Assembly: GCA_947372355.1 (NCBI GenBank)
Contig: CANBTI010000004.1
Span: 1 to 64,000, forward strand
Direction of reading: 5' to 3'
Length of the DNA stretch: 64,000 nt
Origin: Bdellovibrionales bacterium
GTDB taxonomy: Bacteria > Bdellovibrionota > UBA1018 > CAIMNF01
A program made the translations under genes and the position numbers. The notes beneath the pieces were generated by a model. It did not search any database, had not been told where the DNA came from, and saw only the letters and a program-made list of their open reading frames with translations. How positions within the stretch are numbered: the first letter of the stretch is position 1; each line of letters opens with the position of its first letter. Below are positions 37,422-47,297 of this stretch, in pieces.

Positions 37422-39584
37422 ATGAATTTTTTGAATAGTTCTCTAAGAGTTAAGCTGATCTCTTTATCATTAGGGATTTGTATTCTTTTGGGGTCAACTT
37501 CAACTGGAATCTTAAAACATATTATCAATGAACAACAAGATGGGCATTTGGATGATTTTTCAGTATATTCTGATACGCTCAATGATTCAATTTCTGCTCA
37601 ATTTTATGAACGTTATGGTGATGTTCAAGCTTTTGCCATGAATCCTGATATTAAATCAAATAAACGTCAAACCATTATTGATGCATTAAATCAATATGCA
37701 GCTCTTTATGGAATTTATGATTTAATCATGGTGGTAGATGCAAAAGGAAATTTAGTTGCAGTCAATAATAAAGCCCCAGATGGAAAAGATATTCAAGTTC
37801 AAGGTTTATACAAAAAAAATTATGCCAATACTGAATGGTTTACCTCAGTGATGAATGATAAAACGACAGATGCAAAAGATAAAGGGTTTACTGGTACATA
37901 TTTTGAATCCGTTCAAATTGATCCGTATACAACAGAAGTGTTTTCAGAAAATAGATTAGGAAATAGTTTTAGCGCGGCCATTAAAGATTCCACAGGAAAA
38001 ACCATTGGAGTAGTTACTAATCGTGCTGGTTCTAGATGGTTTGAAGTAGCATTTAAAGAAGTTTATAAGTCTTTGAAAAAAACTGATAATCCGAGCTCAA
38101 TTCTCAGTCTTTACCAAAAAGATGGAACACTTTTATTTCAATATCCTTTAAAAAAAGGATCAGAAGATGTTGTTTATGATTGGAATCGCTTCACCAAAGA
38201 AAATGTTTCGAAAATTGAAAACTCAGCAATAAAAGAAATGTTATCAGGAAAAACTGGAAGTAAATTTCTTGTCGATCCTAAAACGAAAATGGATATGATG
38301 GTGGGTTATGATTTAGTATCTGGTCCTAAATTCATTGAATCCATTGGTTGGTCGGTGATGGTTGAAGATTCGAAGCAAGAAGTAATTGTTGATTTATTAA
38401 CGGCGCAAAAAATATTTTATTTTATATATAGTATCGTAATGCTGATTTCTGTATTTTTAGCTTACTGGTTTTCCTCAATACTATCTAAAAAAATTTCAGC
38501 GATTTCCGAACAGCTGGCTGATGGTTCTACTCAAGTTGCGGATGCATCCCAAAAAATTTCAAATTCAAGTAATTCACTTTCTGAATCTACTACGGAACAA
38601 GCTTCAGCGATTCAAGAAACAGCATCTTCTATTGAAGAAGTGAGCGCAATGGTGAAAAAGAGCTCAGAAAATGCTCAAGAATCGATTGTGGTATCTGGAC
38701 AAAGCAGAAAATCTGCTGAAAATGGCCAGCAAGCTGTTTTAGAAATGATTGATTCGATAAAGAAAATTAGCCAAAGTAATCAATCAATTGTTACTCGTGT
38801 AGAAGAGGGCAATCAACAAATTTCTGAAATTGTAAAAGTGATTTCAGAAATTGAAAACAAAACAAAAGTAATTAACGATATCGTTTTCCAAACAAAACTT
38901 TTATCATTCAATGCCTCAGTTGAGGCCGCGCGGGCCGGTGAGCATGGTAAGGGCTTTGCTGTGGTTGCTGAAGAGGTAGGAAATTTGGCGGCGATGAGCG
39001 GTAATGCGGCTAAAGAAATTTCTGCAATGCTGGAATCCAGCATTAAAAAAGTGGAAGACATTGTGAACGAAACCAAAAGCCGTGTTCAGGGCTTAGTGGT
39101 TGAAAGTAAATCTAGTGTTGAAGAAGGTACAGAGATTGCAGAAAAATGCGGTAAAGCATTGTCTGAAATTTTTGGTACCGTTCAAGAAGTGGATCGCATG
39201 GTGAATGAAATTTCACTTGCTTCCAATGAACAATCTCAAGGTGTATCTGAGATCAATAAAGCAATGAATCAGTTGAATCAAGTGACTCAACAAAATTCAT
39301 CTATTTCTCAAGAAACCGCGGGATTTGCACAATCGTTGAGCACACAATCTAAAACTCTTAAAAATATGGTGGATGAACTATTCGGAGTGGTGAATGGTAC
39401 TCACCATAGTACACATTCTTATACTGCAGTTGAACCAAAATCCAATAAGATCATTCAATTTAAGCCAAAAGAAAAAAAACAAACGAGCAAAGTTCAAGTG
39501 ATTGATCAGCCTTTGACAAAAACTGCAGGTTCCACTGATACAGTGGTTCCACAAAATGATGATCCTCGTTTTCAAGATATTTAA
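37422..39584 (+). CDS. Methyl-accepting chemotaxis protein (Cache sensor type), module B
   Basis: A 720-residue receptor and paralogue of the one at 27275. Membrane segment about 10-30, Cache-type periplasmic region about 31-325 ([30 protein letters not shown]), second membrane segment about 329-350, no HAMP, signalling coiled coil with intact tip ([19 protein letters not shown]), and a roughly 60-residue polar tail. The near-identical opening of the sensor domain in both Cache receptors contrasts with divergence further in, which suggests different ligands. The CheR fusion gene follows after 17 bases. Confidence 0.92.
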   Translation: MNFLNSSLRVKLISLSLGICILLGSTSTGILKHIINEQQDGHLDDFSVYSDTLNDSISAQFYERYGDVQAFAMNPDIKSNKRQTIIDALNQYAALYGIYDLIMVVDAKGNLVAVNNKAPDGKDIQVQGLYKKNYANTEWFTSVMNDKTTDAKDKGFTGTYFESVQIDPYTTEVFSENRLGNSFSAAIKDSTGKTIGVVTNRAGSRWFEVAFKEVYKSLKKTDNPSSILSLYQKDGTLLFQYPLKKGSEDVVYDWNRFTKENVSKIENSAIKEMLSGKTGSKFLVDPKTKMDMMVGYDLVSGPKFIESIGWSVMVEDSKQEVIVDLLTAQKIFYFIYSIVMLISVFLAYWFSSILSKKISAISEQLADGSTQVADASQKISNSSNSLSESTTEQASAIQETASSIEEVSAMVKKSSENAQESIVVSGQSRKSAENGQQAVLEMIDSIKKISQSNQSIVTRVEEGNQQISEIVKVISEIENKTKVINDIVFQTKLLSFNASVEAARAGEHGKGFAVVAEEVGNLAAMSGNAAKEISAMLESSIKKVEDIVNETKSRVQGLVVESKSSVEEGTEIAEKCGKALSEIFGTVQEVDRMVNEISLASNEQSQGVSEINKAMNQLNQVTQQNSSISQETAGFAQSLSTQSKTLKNMVDELFGVVNGTHHSTHSYTAVEPKSNKIIQFKPKEKKQTSKVQVIDQPLTKTAGSTDTVVPQNDDPRFQDI

Positions 39585-39601
39585 ATAGAAATTGAGCAAC
39601 T

Positions 39602-41515
39602 ATGAGTAACCCGCTTAAACAAATGCCAGATGAATCATTTTTAGGAGTTCCAGCCTTAAATCAAGGTGAACTAGACACTCTTAAGCAATTGAGTCAAATT
39701 GCTCAAGAATTAACTGGTGTTCAGTTTTCAGAAAAAAACTATGGAATGATCAATTCCAGATTGCAAAGAAGACTCCTTGATCTCAAGTTAAAAAATCTGA
39801 CCGAATATTTATACTATTATAAAGAAAACTTAGCCTTAGAAAAGGGTAAGCTCATTGCCCTACTGACCACTCATCACACTTTCTTTTTTAGGGAATTTTC
39901 TCACTTTGAATATTTAACCAACACTCTTTTGCCTGAACTGATTCCTGAAATTAAAAAACGTCCTGATCGCAAACTCAGAGTCTGGTCTGCAGCCTGTAGT
40001 CGGGGACAAGAGGTTTATAGTTTAGCCATGTACATTGATCAAAAATTGAAATCGATTGATCCAACTCTTAGTTTTGAAATTCTGGGTACCGATATTGATA
40101 CAGAGAGCGTGAATATTGCTAAAAATGGTGTTTATCTCTATGAAGAGCTCAAGGCAGCTCCAGTATCCTTGGTTCATAATTATTGGTCACAGGGTTCAGG
40201 CGATATAGCTGCTTATGTAAAAGCAAAAGATTCGATTAGAAAGTGTTGTAAATTTGAAGTGAAAAACTTACTTAAATTACATTTAGATCCGCCTAAAGAA
40301 AAATTTGATATCATTTTTTGTAAAAATGTTTTCATCTATTTTAATCAAGATCAAATTACCTTAATCACGAATGAATTATTAAAGCAATTACATGTTCATG
40401 GAAACTTTTTTATTGGATTTTCTGAAACCTTAAATGGATTGAAGTTACCAGTGATGGTTTGTGGACCATCTGTTTATCGTCACGCAAGATCTCCAGTTTC
40501 TGCATCCGCAACTTCTACTGCTCAGAAATCATCATCCGTAGTGACGCCAAGTTTACCTGTGGCTGCGAAATTAGAATCTAAACCCATTCGTGTTCTTTGT
40601 GTGGATGATTCTCCGATTATTTTAACTATTTTAAAACAAGTTTTAGATAAAACTCACGGTTTTGAAGTAGTGGGTACAGCCATGAATGGTATCGAAGCTC
40701 AGACTAAAGTGAAAGAGCTCAAACCGGATGTCATTACTCTTGATATTCACATGCCTGAACAAACGGGGATTGAGTATTTAGAAAAGAATTTTAATTCTTC
40801 TCATCCACCCGTAATCATGATCACTTCTGTTTCAAGGGAAGATTCTGAATTGGCGGGAAAAGCTTTTCAATTGGGTGCTTCTGATTTTGTGGAGAAACCA
40901 GCTCTATCCAATATTGCAGAACGATCTGAAGAAATCAGAACAAAAATTAAATGTGCACTTGCCACCAAGGGAAATGCGACTTCAATTTCAAAAATTGATC
41001 AGGATTTTTCTGTTCATCGAAATTTGCTGTTGTCAGATAAAGCGGTGAGGATTGTTATTTTTCCGATTTCCCAACGTAAAAAATTGAAAGATCTTTTTAA
41101 AGATCTTAAGGGTAAACAGCCACCTTGTATTCTGGTAGCAGATGCCCCAGTGGCTGCACTCATGGTTATCGCTTCTGAAATTGAAAAAGATCTTGGTAAA
41201 AGAGTGAATTTTATGGAGAGTATTCCAAACACATTTCATGATAACGATATTGTATTGATTTCAAATCAGATGATTTCAGAATTAAATGCTAAAGCTTGTA
41301 AAAATAAAAAAGTATCAATCATGGTTTATGGTGATGTTACTAAAAAGTTTAGTGAAAGCATTTCACAGTTCAGTGGTGCTCATTTGGTTTTAGAGGATTT
41401 AGGAAATGGTAAGGGTACCTCTTTATTAATGGATCTTGCAAATGACACAGTTTTAGCAACTAGTTTTATTTATATTTCAGATGGTTTTTTATCTGAAGCA
41501 AAGCCAACTAAGTAG
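39602..41515 (+). CDS. CheR-receiver fusion with degenerate CheB domain
   Basis: A 637-residue fusion with the order of the 29326 protein. CheR (about 20-290) looks intact: TTHHTFFFREFSHF, SAM loop SAACSRGQEVYSLA, GTDIDTESV, FCKNVFIYF. The receiver (about 328-450) has CVDDS and Asp381 (ITLDIHMPE). The last 155 residues (about 482-637) align with CheB over the first half (QPPCILVADAP against the CheB pattern PPIVIVQHIP), but the Ser-Thr-Gly-Gly loop is gone, Asp514 replaces the catalytic His and the GMGxDG motif is absent. The CheB part should therefore be inactive. A functional CheB follows 14 bases downstream. Confidence 0.85.
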   Translation: MSNPLKQMPDESFLGVPALNQGELDTLKQLSQIAQELTGVQFSEKNYGMINSRLQRRLLDLKLKNLTEYLYYYKENLALEKGKLIALLTTHHTFFFREFSHFEYLTNTLLPELIPEIKKRPDRKLRVWSAACSRGQEVYSLAMYIDQKLKSIDPTLSFEILGTDIDTESVNIAKNGVYLYEELKAAPVSLVHNYWSQGSGDIAAYVKAKDSIRKCCKFEVKNLLKLHLDPPKEKFDIIFCKNVFIYFNQDQITLITNELLKQLHVHGNFFIGFSETLNGLKLPVMVCGPSVYRHARSPVSASATSTAQKSSSVVTPSLPVAAKLESKPIRVLCVDDSPIILTILKQVLDKTHGFEVVGTAMNGIEAQTKVKELKPDVITLDIHMPEQTGIEYLEKNFNSSHPPVIMITSVSREDSELAGKAFQLGASDFVEKPALSNIAERSEEIRTKIKCALATKGNATSISKIDQDFSVHRNLLLSDKAVRIVIFPISQRKKLKDLFKDLKGKQPPCILVADAPVAALMVIASEIEKDLGKRVNFMESIPNTFHDNDIVLISNQMISELNAKACKNKKVSIMVYGDVTKKFSESISQFSGAHLVLEDLGNGKGTSLLMDLANDTVLATSFIYISDGFLSEAKPTK

Positions 41516-41529
41516 GGATTGAATCTTTC

Positions 41530-42933
41530 ATGAGAAAGTTTTTTAAAACATTTACAAATAAGGATGGGAAATGCTTAGAGCTTTCTGTAGATCAGAAGGA
41601 ACTAGCTATTGTTTTTATCCCTGTTAAACAAAGCCTTAAAGTAACTTCTCGTGCAGTATTGTTAGCGCAATCAGATTGTTCAAATTATCTAAAAACTCAG
41701 ATCGAATTTCATGAACAGTTAGTTGATTTCTTAGGGAAAGATTTAGGATTGTTCTCTTATCGTTTAATCGGAGATGAAAAAGTTTTTAGTGATTACCATC
41801 ATGCTTTGGCTCAATTTGGGCTTAATCAGGGGAAGACTGTTCCAATTAAAGATAAATCACTATTTCAATTTTTTCCTGATGAAGGGCGATTAAGGATTGA
41901 GGCGAAGAAAAAAACAAGAGTGTTGGTGGTTGATGATTCTGAAACCATCCGTAAATTACTTTCTAGAGTATTATCTGAAGATAGTGAACTTGAATGTGTA
42001 GGAACAGTAGAGTTACCCTCTTTAGTTCCTGAGGCAATTGAACGCTTAAAACCCGATGTGATTACCTTAGATATTCACATGCCTGAAATGGATGGCGTTA
42101 CTCTATTAAAAAAATTATTACCTAAATATCAAATTCCTATAGTCATGATCAGTTCACTCTCGCGTGAAGATGGAAACTATGTGCTCGAAGCACTAGAGAG
42201 TGGAGCAGTGGATTACATACAAAAACCATCCATGTCGGAACTACCTGTTCTAGCTCCCATGATCCGAGAAAAAATTAAAAATGCTCGTTTTGCTAAAGTC
42301 TTTAGAAATGATTCCTCGCATCAGGGTGGAATTAGTTTGCGAAAATTGGGTTCTCAAAATGTGGATCAGTCTTATTTGATTGCCATTGGTTCATCTACAG
42401 GTGGAACCGAGGCTCTTAAACATGTTCTCACGATGTTGCCTGACCAAATTCCACCCATTGTCATTGTTCAGCATATTCCAGCAGTTTTCTCTAAAGCCTT
42501 TGCGGATCGAATGAACACACTTTGTAATTTTACAGTGAAAGAAGCTGAAGATGGGGATTTAGTGGTCAATAATCATGTGTATATTGCACCAGGTGGGAAA
42601 CAAATGAAGCTAAGCGATAATGGTGGCGTGATCAGAGTGATCATTGATGATGCAGCTCCAGTAAATCGTCATAAGCCGTCGGTTGATTATTTATTTGATT
42701 CCATTGCGGGATTTTCTAGAAAAAAATTAGTAGCAGGAATTTTAACTGGGATGGGCGCAGATGGCGCTAAGGGATTATTGAAGTTAAAACAAAATGGCGC
42801 TAGAACGTTTGCGCAAGATGAATCCAGTTCAGTAGTTTATGGAATGCCGAAAGAGGCATATAAAATTGGGGCTGTCGATAAAGTGGTTCACATTGATCTT
42901 GTGGCTGAGACCATCTTAAAGGCTTGTAGTTAA
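41530..42933 (+). CDS. cheB: CheB methylesterase with receiver and N-terminal CheD-like domain
   Basis: A 467-residue protein. Residues about 134-255 are a receiver (VVDDSETIRKLL, Asp181 in ITLDIHMPEMDG). Residues about 278-465 are an intact CheB methylesterase: Ser289 (GSSTGGTEA), His315 (VQHIP), Asp411 (GMGADGAKG). The extra N-terminal 130 residues resemble the second half of CheD in order and spacing (a helix, a Phe-rich strand, then LNQGKTVPIKDKS and FFPDEGRLRI), but the CheD catalytic Cys and His are not clearly present. CheB removes methyl groups from receptors; CheD deamidates them. The CheD-like assignment is tentative. Confidence 0.87.
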   Translation: MRKFFKTFTNKDGKCLELSVDQKELAIVFIPVKQSLKVTSRAVLLAQSDCSNYLKTQIEFHEQLVDFLGKDLGLFSYRLIGDEKVFSDYHHALAQFGLNQGKTVPIKDKSLFQFFPDEGRLRIEAKKKTRVLVVDDSETIRKLLSRVLSEDSELECVGTVELPSLVPEAIERLKPDVITLDIHMPEMDGVTLLKKLLPKYQIPIVMISSLSREDGNYVLEALESGAVDYIQKPSMSELPVLAPMIREKIKNARFAKVFRNDSSHQGGISLRKLGSQNVDQSYLIAIGSSTGGTEALKHVLTMLPDQIPPIVIVQHIPAVFSKAFADRMNTLCNFTVKEAEDGDLVVNNHVYIAPGGKQMKLSDNGGVIRVIIDDAAPVNRHKPSVDYLFDSIAGFSRKKLVAGILTGMGADGAKGLLKLKQNGARTFAQDESSSVVYGMPKEAYKIGAVDKVVHIDLVAETILKACS

Positions 42934-42951
42934 AATAGGAGTGAGTAGATT

Positions 42952-43449
42952 ATGCAAATGGATAAAATTGATGTTTTGATCATTGATGATGAAGAAGATA
43001 TTAGAGAAATTATTAGTGATTTAGTGGTGATGAAAGGTTTTTCTTTTAAAACCGCATCCAATGGTGCTGAAGCATTAGATATTTTAGAATCTCATGTCCC
43101 TGCATTGGTGATTTGCGATATTTCCATGCCCGGAATCGATGGACTAGAACTTTTAGAAAAAGTGAAAATGAAGGGTCTTTATTGCCCTTTTGTGATGATC
43201 ACGGCACATGAAGAAAGTTCAAGAGTGATTAAGGCAATGCAACTTGGTTGTATTGATTATTTAGTGAAGCCATTTAAATCCGATGAGTTCTTAATCAAAT
43301 TAGAATCTTGGGTTGAAGTGGGTAAGCGCATTCAAGCAGTATTCTTCGAGCGAAGTGCAGAAAGCTCACCTGAAGATATTTCTCGCCAATTGAGAATGAT
43401 TGAGCTCTTTAAATTAAAAAATGTAAAATTAACGTCGAAACCGGAGTAA
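42952..43449 (+). CDS. CheY-like receiver with C-terminal extension
   Basis: A 165-residue response regulator: acidic pair in IIDDEED, phospho-acceptor Asp56 in LVICDISMPG, MITAHEE and LVKPFKSDEF. A C-terminal extension of about 40 residues with no known domain follows. As the last gene of module B it may be the CheY that carries the signal to the motor or to another output; the extension is unusual for CheY. TAGGAG lies about 11 bases upstream of the ATG. It converges on orn, 4 bases away. Confidence 0.88.
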   Translation: MQMDKIDVLIIDDEEDIREIISDLVVMKGFSFKTASNGAEALDILESHVPALVICDISMPGIDGLELLEKVKMKGLYCPFVMITAHEESSRVIKAMQLGCIDYLVKPFKSDEFLIKLESWVEVGKRIQAVFFERSAESSPEDISRQLRMIELFKLKNVKLTSKPE

Positions 43450-43453
43450 AACT

Positions 43454-43993
43454 TTATTTGATTTTTACAAAACTCAAATAATAGTTCAATTCAGCAATGG
43501 ATTCATGCAAATCACCAATGGCACGGTGAGCGTTTTTCTTTTCGTATTTTAATCCGTAACGATCACGAAACACTTCTTTGAAAGAACTCACGTCTACCAT
43601 GCGGTAATGAAGGGTTTTTGCAAACTTTGGCATATATAAATCAATGAATCTTCGATCATTGTGGATCGAGTTTCCCGCAAGAACGGCTCCGTCCTTACCG
43701 TGTTTTTTCCCAAAATGTTCTTCCACCCATTCTACTAAGGCCGATTCAACCTCAATTAAAGGCAGTCCTGAGGGGATGAGGGCGGTGAGACCGCTTTTCC
43801 CATGGTGGGTTTTGCACCATTCATTCATGTTTTCTAGGATCGATTCAGGTTGATAAACGATAAAATGTTTATGATCGAGTGCGTTTAACTCAGAATCGGT
43901 GATGATGGCTGCAATTTCGAGAATATGATCATTTTTCTCGTCTAAACCTGTCATTTCGAGATCCATCCACAGTAATTTCTTTTTGCTTAACAT
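43454..43993 (-). CDS. orn: Oligoribonuclease
   Basis: From the ATG at 43993 the product is 179 residues, the normal size. DEDD-family exonuclease motifs are complete: Asp and Glu in WMDLEMTGLD, Asp in GNSIHNDRRF, and HRAIGDLHESI with the final His and Asp. Orn degrades 2-5-nucleotide RNAs and linear di-GMP to mononucleotides. A longer in-frame start at 44011 is less likely. It is divergent from fusA. Confidence 0.95.
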   Translation of the reverse strand: MLSKKKLLWMDLEMTGLDEKNDHILEIAAIITDSELNALDHKHFIVYQPESILENMNEWCKTHHGKSGLTALIPSGLPLIEVESALVEWVEEHFGKKHGKDGAVLAGNSIHNDRRFIDLYMPKFAKTLHYRMVDVSSFKEVFRDRYGLKYEKKNAHRAIGDLHESIAELNYYLSFVKIK

Positions 43994-44075
43994 AGGTTTA
44001 GGATAGCACATTGCAAGTAAAAATCTTTACGCAAAGCATTACTTATTGCATTCATTTGATTCCTCAGGTAAAAAC

Positions 44076-44118
44076 AGGAGCTAAATCAATAAAATTTATA
44101 GCTAAGGAGCTAAATCAA
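44076..44118 (+). repeat. Duplicated ribosome-binding-site segment before fusA
   Basis: AGGAGCTAAATCAA occurs twice, at 44076-44089 and 44105-44118, 29 bases apart. The second copy sits directly before the fusA ATG and provides its AAGGAG site. The first copy is followed by no start codon in the right place. Confidence 0.7.
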
Positions 44119-46239
44119 ATGGCTGAAGATTCAAAATACGTACCGATTGATATGATTCGTAACATCGGTATTTCTGCACACATCGATTCTGGTAAAACAA
44201 CTCTTTCTGAACGTATTTTATTTTACACCGGTAAAGTACATGAAATTCACGAAGTAAAAGGTAAAGACGGCGTGGGCGCGACCATGGATTCCATGGATCT
44301 TGAGCGTGAAAAAGGGATTACCATTCAATCTGCTGCAACTTATTGCGTGTGGAAAGATTACAACATTAATTTGATCGATACTCCGGGCCACGTGGATTTC
44401 ACGATCGAAGTGGAACGCGCATTACGCGTTCTAGATGGTGCTGTTCTTGTACTTTGTTCAGTTTCAGGCGTTCAATCTCAATCGATCACTGTAGATCGTC
44501 AGATGAAACGTTATAAAGTTCCTCGTCTTTGTTTCGTAAATAAAATGGATCGCGCAGGAGCTAACCCATTCCGTGGTGTTGGCCAATTACGTGAGAAATT
44601 ACGTCATAATGCAATTTTCGTCATGTATCCAATCGGCGCTGAGGATCAATTCCAAGGTGTTGTCGATTTAGTTCAAATGAAAGCTTTCTACTTTGATGGT
44701 GAAAACGGAGAAAATATCCGTGAAGAAGCAATTCCAGCTAATATTCAAGCGGAATGCGATAAGTACCGCGAAGAATTGATTTCTGCTGCTTCTGAATTTG
44801 ATGATGTAGTTGCTGAGAAATATCTTGGTGGTGAAGAAGTGGGTGTAGATGAGCTTCGTAAAGCAATCCGTAAAGGAACTCTTGCTTTAGCGATCACTCC
44901 AGTATTTGTGGGTTCTGCTTACAAAAATAAAGGTGTTCAACTTCTATTAGACGGCGTGACTTACTACCTTCCAAATCCAACTGAAAAAGAGAATATTGCT
45001 CTTGATCAAAATAATGCAGAAGCTGAAGTAGTATTGAAATCCGATGAAAAGCTTCCATTCGTAGGTTTGGCTTTCAAACTTGAAGATGGTCGTTACGGAC
45101 AATTGACTTACATGCGCGTTTATCAAGGTAGCTTGAATAAAGGTGATTTCATCATCAATTCAACTAACTCTAAGCGTGTAAAAGTTCCTCGTATCGTGCG
45201 AATGCACTCAAACCAAATGAACGACGTTGAAACTGCTAAAGCAGGGGATATCGTGGCATTGTTCGGTGTGGAATGTTCTTCAGGTGATACTTTCACTGAT
45301 GGAACCATCAAGTACTCCATGACATCCATGTTCGTACCTGAAGCCGTGATTTCTCTTTCAGTTCAACCTAAAGATAAATCTGGTGATACTAACTTTTCTA
45401 AAGCGCTCAATCGTTTTACTAAAGAAGATCCTACATTCCGCGTTCACCGTGATGATGAATCAAACCAAACCATTATTAGTGGTATGGGCGAACTCCATCT
45501 TGAAATTTACTGTGAGCGTATGAAGCGTGAGTACGCGTGTGAAGTGATCGTGGGTAAACCACAAGTTGCTTACCGCGAGACGATCCAAAACAAAGGTACT
45601 TTCAACTACACTCATAAAAAACAAACCGGTGGTTCTGGACAATTTGCACGTGTTGCAGGATGGATCGAGCCTCTTCCAGCTGATTCTGTAGCTCAATATG
45701 AGTTCGTGGATGATATTTCTGGTGGTGTGATTCCTCGTAACTTTATCCCAGCTGTGGATAAAGGATTCAAGGAAGCGGTAAAAGAAGGTCGTTTGATCGG
45801 ATTCCCAATCGTAGGCGTGCGTTGTTTAATTAACGACGGAGCTTACCATGCGGTGGATTCTTCAGAGATGGCGTTCAAAACTGCTGCATTAATGGCTTTC
45901 CGTGAAGGTTATGCAAATGCTCAACCCGTAGTTCTTGAACCAATCATGAAATTAGAAGTGAATGCACCGGAAGAATTCCAAGGTTCAGTAATGGGCCAAG
46001 TGAATCAACGTCGTGGTGTGATTCTTAACTCTGGAACTCAAGATGGTTATTGTGTAATCGAAGCGGAAGTTCCACTTTCGGATATGTTCGGTTACTCCAC
46101 TGATCTTCGCTCTGCTACTCAAGGTAAGGGTGAATTCACTATGGAATTCATGAAGTACTCTGCAGCTCCTCGCAACGTTCAAGATGAACTCGTGAAGAAA
46201 TACCAAGAGAAAAAAGCTAAAGAACAATCTGAGAAGTAA
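44119..46239 (+). CDS. fusA: Translation elongation factor G
   Basis: A 706-residue EF-G from the ATG at 44119 (AAGGAG 9 bases upstream). GTPase motifs: AHIDSGKTT (20-28), the DTPGH and NKMD boxes; domains II-V follow, with GGSGQFARV and the [12 protein letters not shown] segment. EF-G drives ribosomal translocation and, with RRF, recycling. The Ser in the P-loop (IDSGKTT, where the common EF-G has IDAGKTT) is typical of the mitochondrial and spirochaete/delta-type EF-G subfamily. An in-frame start at 44011 is rejected because of the ribosome site. Confidence 0.96.
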   Translation: MAEDSKYVPIDMIRNIGISAHIDSGKTTLSERILFYTGKVHEIHEVKGKDGVGATMDSMDLEREKGITIQSAATYCVWKDYNINLIDTPGHVDFTIEVERALRVLDGAVLVLCSVSGVQSQSITVDRQMKRYKVPRLCFVNKMDRAGANPFRGVGQLREKLRHNAIFVMYPIGAEDQFQGVVDLVQMKAFYFDGENGENIREEAIPANIQAECDKYREELISAASEFDDVVAEKYLGGEEVGVDELRKAIRKGTLALAITPVFVGSAYKNKGVQLLLDGVTYYLPNPTEKENIALDQNNAEAEVVLKSDEKLPFVGLAFKLEDGRYGQLTYMRVYQGSLNKGDFIINSTNSKRVKVPRIVRMHSNQMNDVETAKAGDIVALFGVECSSGDTFTDGTIKYSMTSMFVPEAVISLSVQPKDKSGDTNFSKALNRFTKEDPTFRVHRDDESNQTIISGMGELHLEIYCERMKREYACEVIVGKPQVAYRETIQNKGTFNYTHKKQTGGSGQFARVAGWIEPLPADSVAQYEFVDDISGGVIPRNFIPAVDKGFKEAVKEGRLIGFPIVGVRCLINDGAYHAVDSSEMAFKTAALMAFREGYANAQPVVLEPIMKLEVNAPEEFQGSVMGQVNQRRGVILNSGTQDGYCVIEAEVPLSDMFGYSTDLRSATQGKGEFTMEFMKYSAAPRNVQDELVKKYQEKKAKEQSEK

Positions 46240-46309
46240 TTTGCTGATGCAAATTACTGCCCGCGTAGCGTGAGTCCAGTGGACTCGAAAATTGCTGGAT
46301 GCAATTTTC
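46235..46309. repeat. Three consecutive hairpins at the fusA 3' end
   Basis: Perfect stems follow one another: AGTAATTTGC/GCAAATTACT (46235-46258) containing the fusA stop codon, GAGTCC/GGACTC (46272-46286), and GAAAATTGC/GCAATTTTC (46287-46309). A standard terminator follows at 46342-46377. Confidence 0.65.
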
Positions 46310-46341
46310 AGCAAGTGGGAGTCTCGAGATAAAAAAATTTA

Positions 46342-46377
46342 AAATCCCTGGCTATTTTGTAGTCAGGGATTTTTTTT
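46342..46377 (+). terminator. Rho-independent terminator after fusA
   Basis: A nine-base stem CCCTGGCTA/TAGTCAGGG (one G-T pair) with a five-base loop, flanked by A residues on the left and nine T residues on the right. The remaining sequence up to lgt (46378-46475) shows no further feature beyond a possible promoter. Confidence 0.9.
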
Positions 46378-46475
46378 CACTTCATGCGCCCGAAGTCTAG
46401 CTCGATTATAATGGAATTGAGCTGGGTAATATTGAATTTCGTTTACTGAAACTGAATTGAGCATATTATATTCCT

Positions 46476-47297
46476 ATGCTCCCCACTTTTATCTCCTGGA
46501 ACCCAAATCCTGTATTTTTCACCATTCCCTTCATTGACTGGCCGGTACGTTGGTATGGAGTTTCATGGGCATTTGCATTTTTCATGGCTAATTTAATCAT
46601 GGGAAAAATCTTTAAAGCTGAAAAACGACCAGAATCAAATTTAGATTCCCTCACATTTTATATCGTCATCGCCACGGTGCTGGGTGCACGCTTAGGACAT
46701 TGTTTATTTTATGAACCAGAAAGATACTTGGCTCATCCCTTAGATATTTTAAAAGTTTATGAAGGTGGACTCGCCAGCCATGGAGCTACGATCGGAATTA
46801 TCATTGGCGTGTGGATGTTTTGTAGAAAGTTCAAAGAGAATTTACTTTGGTTACTGGATCGTATGGTGGTGGTGGTTCCGATTGCAGCGGCATCCATTCG
46901 ATTTGGTAATTTCATGAATTCTGAAATTGTGGGTAAAGCAACGGATGTGCCATGGGCAATTATTTTCACTCGTATTGATCAAACCCCTCGTCATCCTGCC
47001 CAGCTGTACGAATCTATCTTTTATTTTTTCCTATTCATTTTGATGTATTTTCTCTGGAATAAAAAAAGAGATGAATTGAAGCCGGGTTTCACATTAGGTC
47101 TGTTTTGTATTCTTATGTTTAGCTTTAGATTTTTAATTGAATACGTGAAAGAGAACCAAGTTTCCTTTGAAAACGGATTGTTTTTTAATATGGGGCAACT
47201 CCTCAGTGTGCCCTTTATTATTTTTGGTATTTACATGATGAAGAGATCCTTTCAATATTCTGAGCAACCACAAAAAAAAGTAAAAAGTAAAAAATGA
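46476..47297 (+). CDS. lgt: Prolipoprotein diacylglyceryl transferase
   Basis: A 273-residue inner-membrane protein with about seven hydrophobic segments. Lgt signatures are present: VRWYGVSW, a GLASHGATIG loop, the IRFGNFMNSEIVG signature segment, RHPAQLYES and a C-terminal RFLIEYVKENQ. Lgt transfers diacylglycerol from phosphatidylglycerol to the lipobox Cys of prolipoproteins, such as those at 7279 and 61947. The stop overlaps the next gene (ATGA). Confidence 0.96.
   Translation: MLPTFISWNPNPVFFTIPFIDWPVRWYGVSWAFAFFMANLIMGKIFKAEKRPESNLDSLTFYIVIATVLGARLGHCLFYEPERYLAHPLDILKVYEGGLASHGATIGIIIGVWMFCRKFKENLLWLLDRMVVVVPIAAASIRFGNFMNSEIVGKATDVPWAIIFTRIDQTPRHPAQLYESIFYFFLFILMYFLWNKKRDELKPGFTLGLFCILMFSFRFLIEYVKENQVSFENGLFFNMGQLLSVPFIIFGIYMMKRSFQYSEQPQKKVKSKK

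Noticed and set aside
44011-44118. Longer EF-G start at 44011
   Set aside because: AAGGAG before the ATG at 44119 fits the normal EF-G start; the upstream codons cover the duplicated ribosome-site region.
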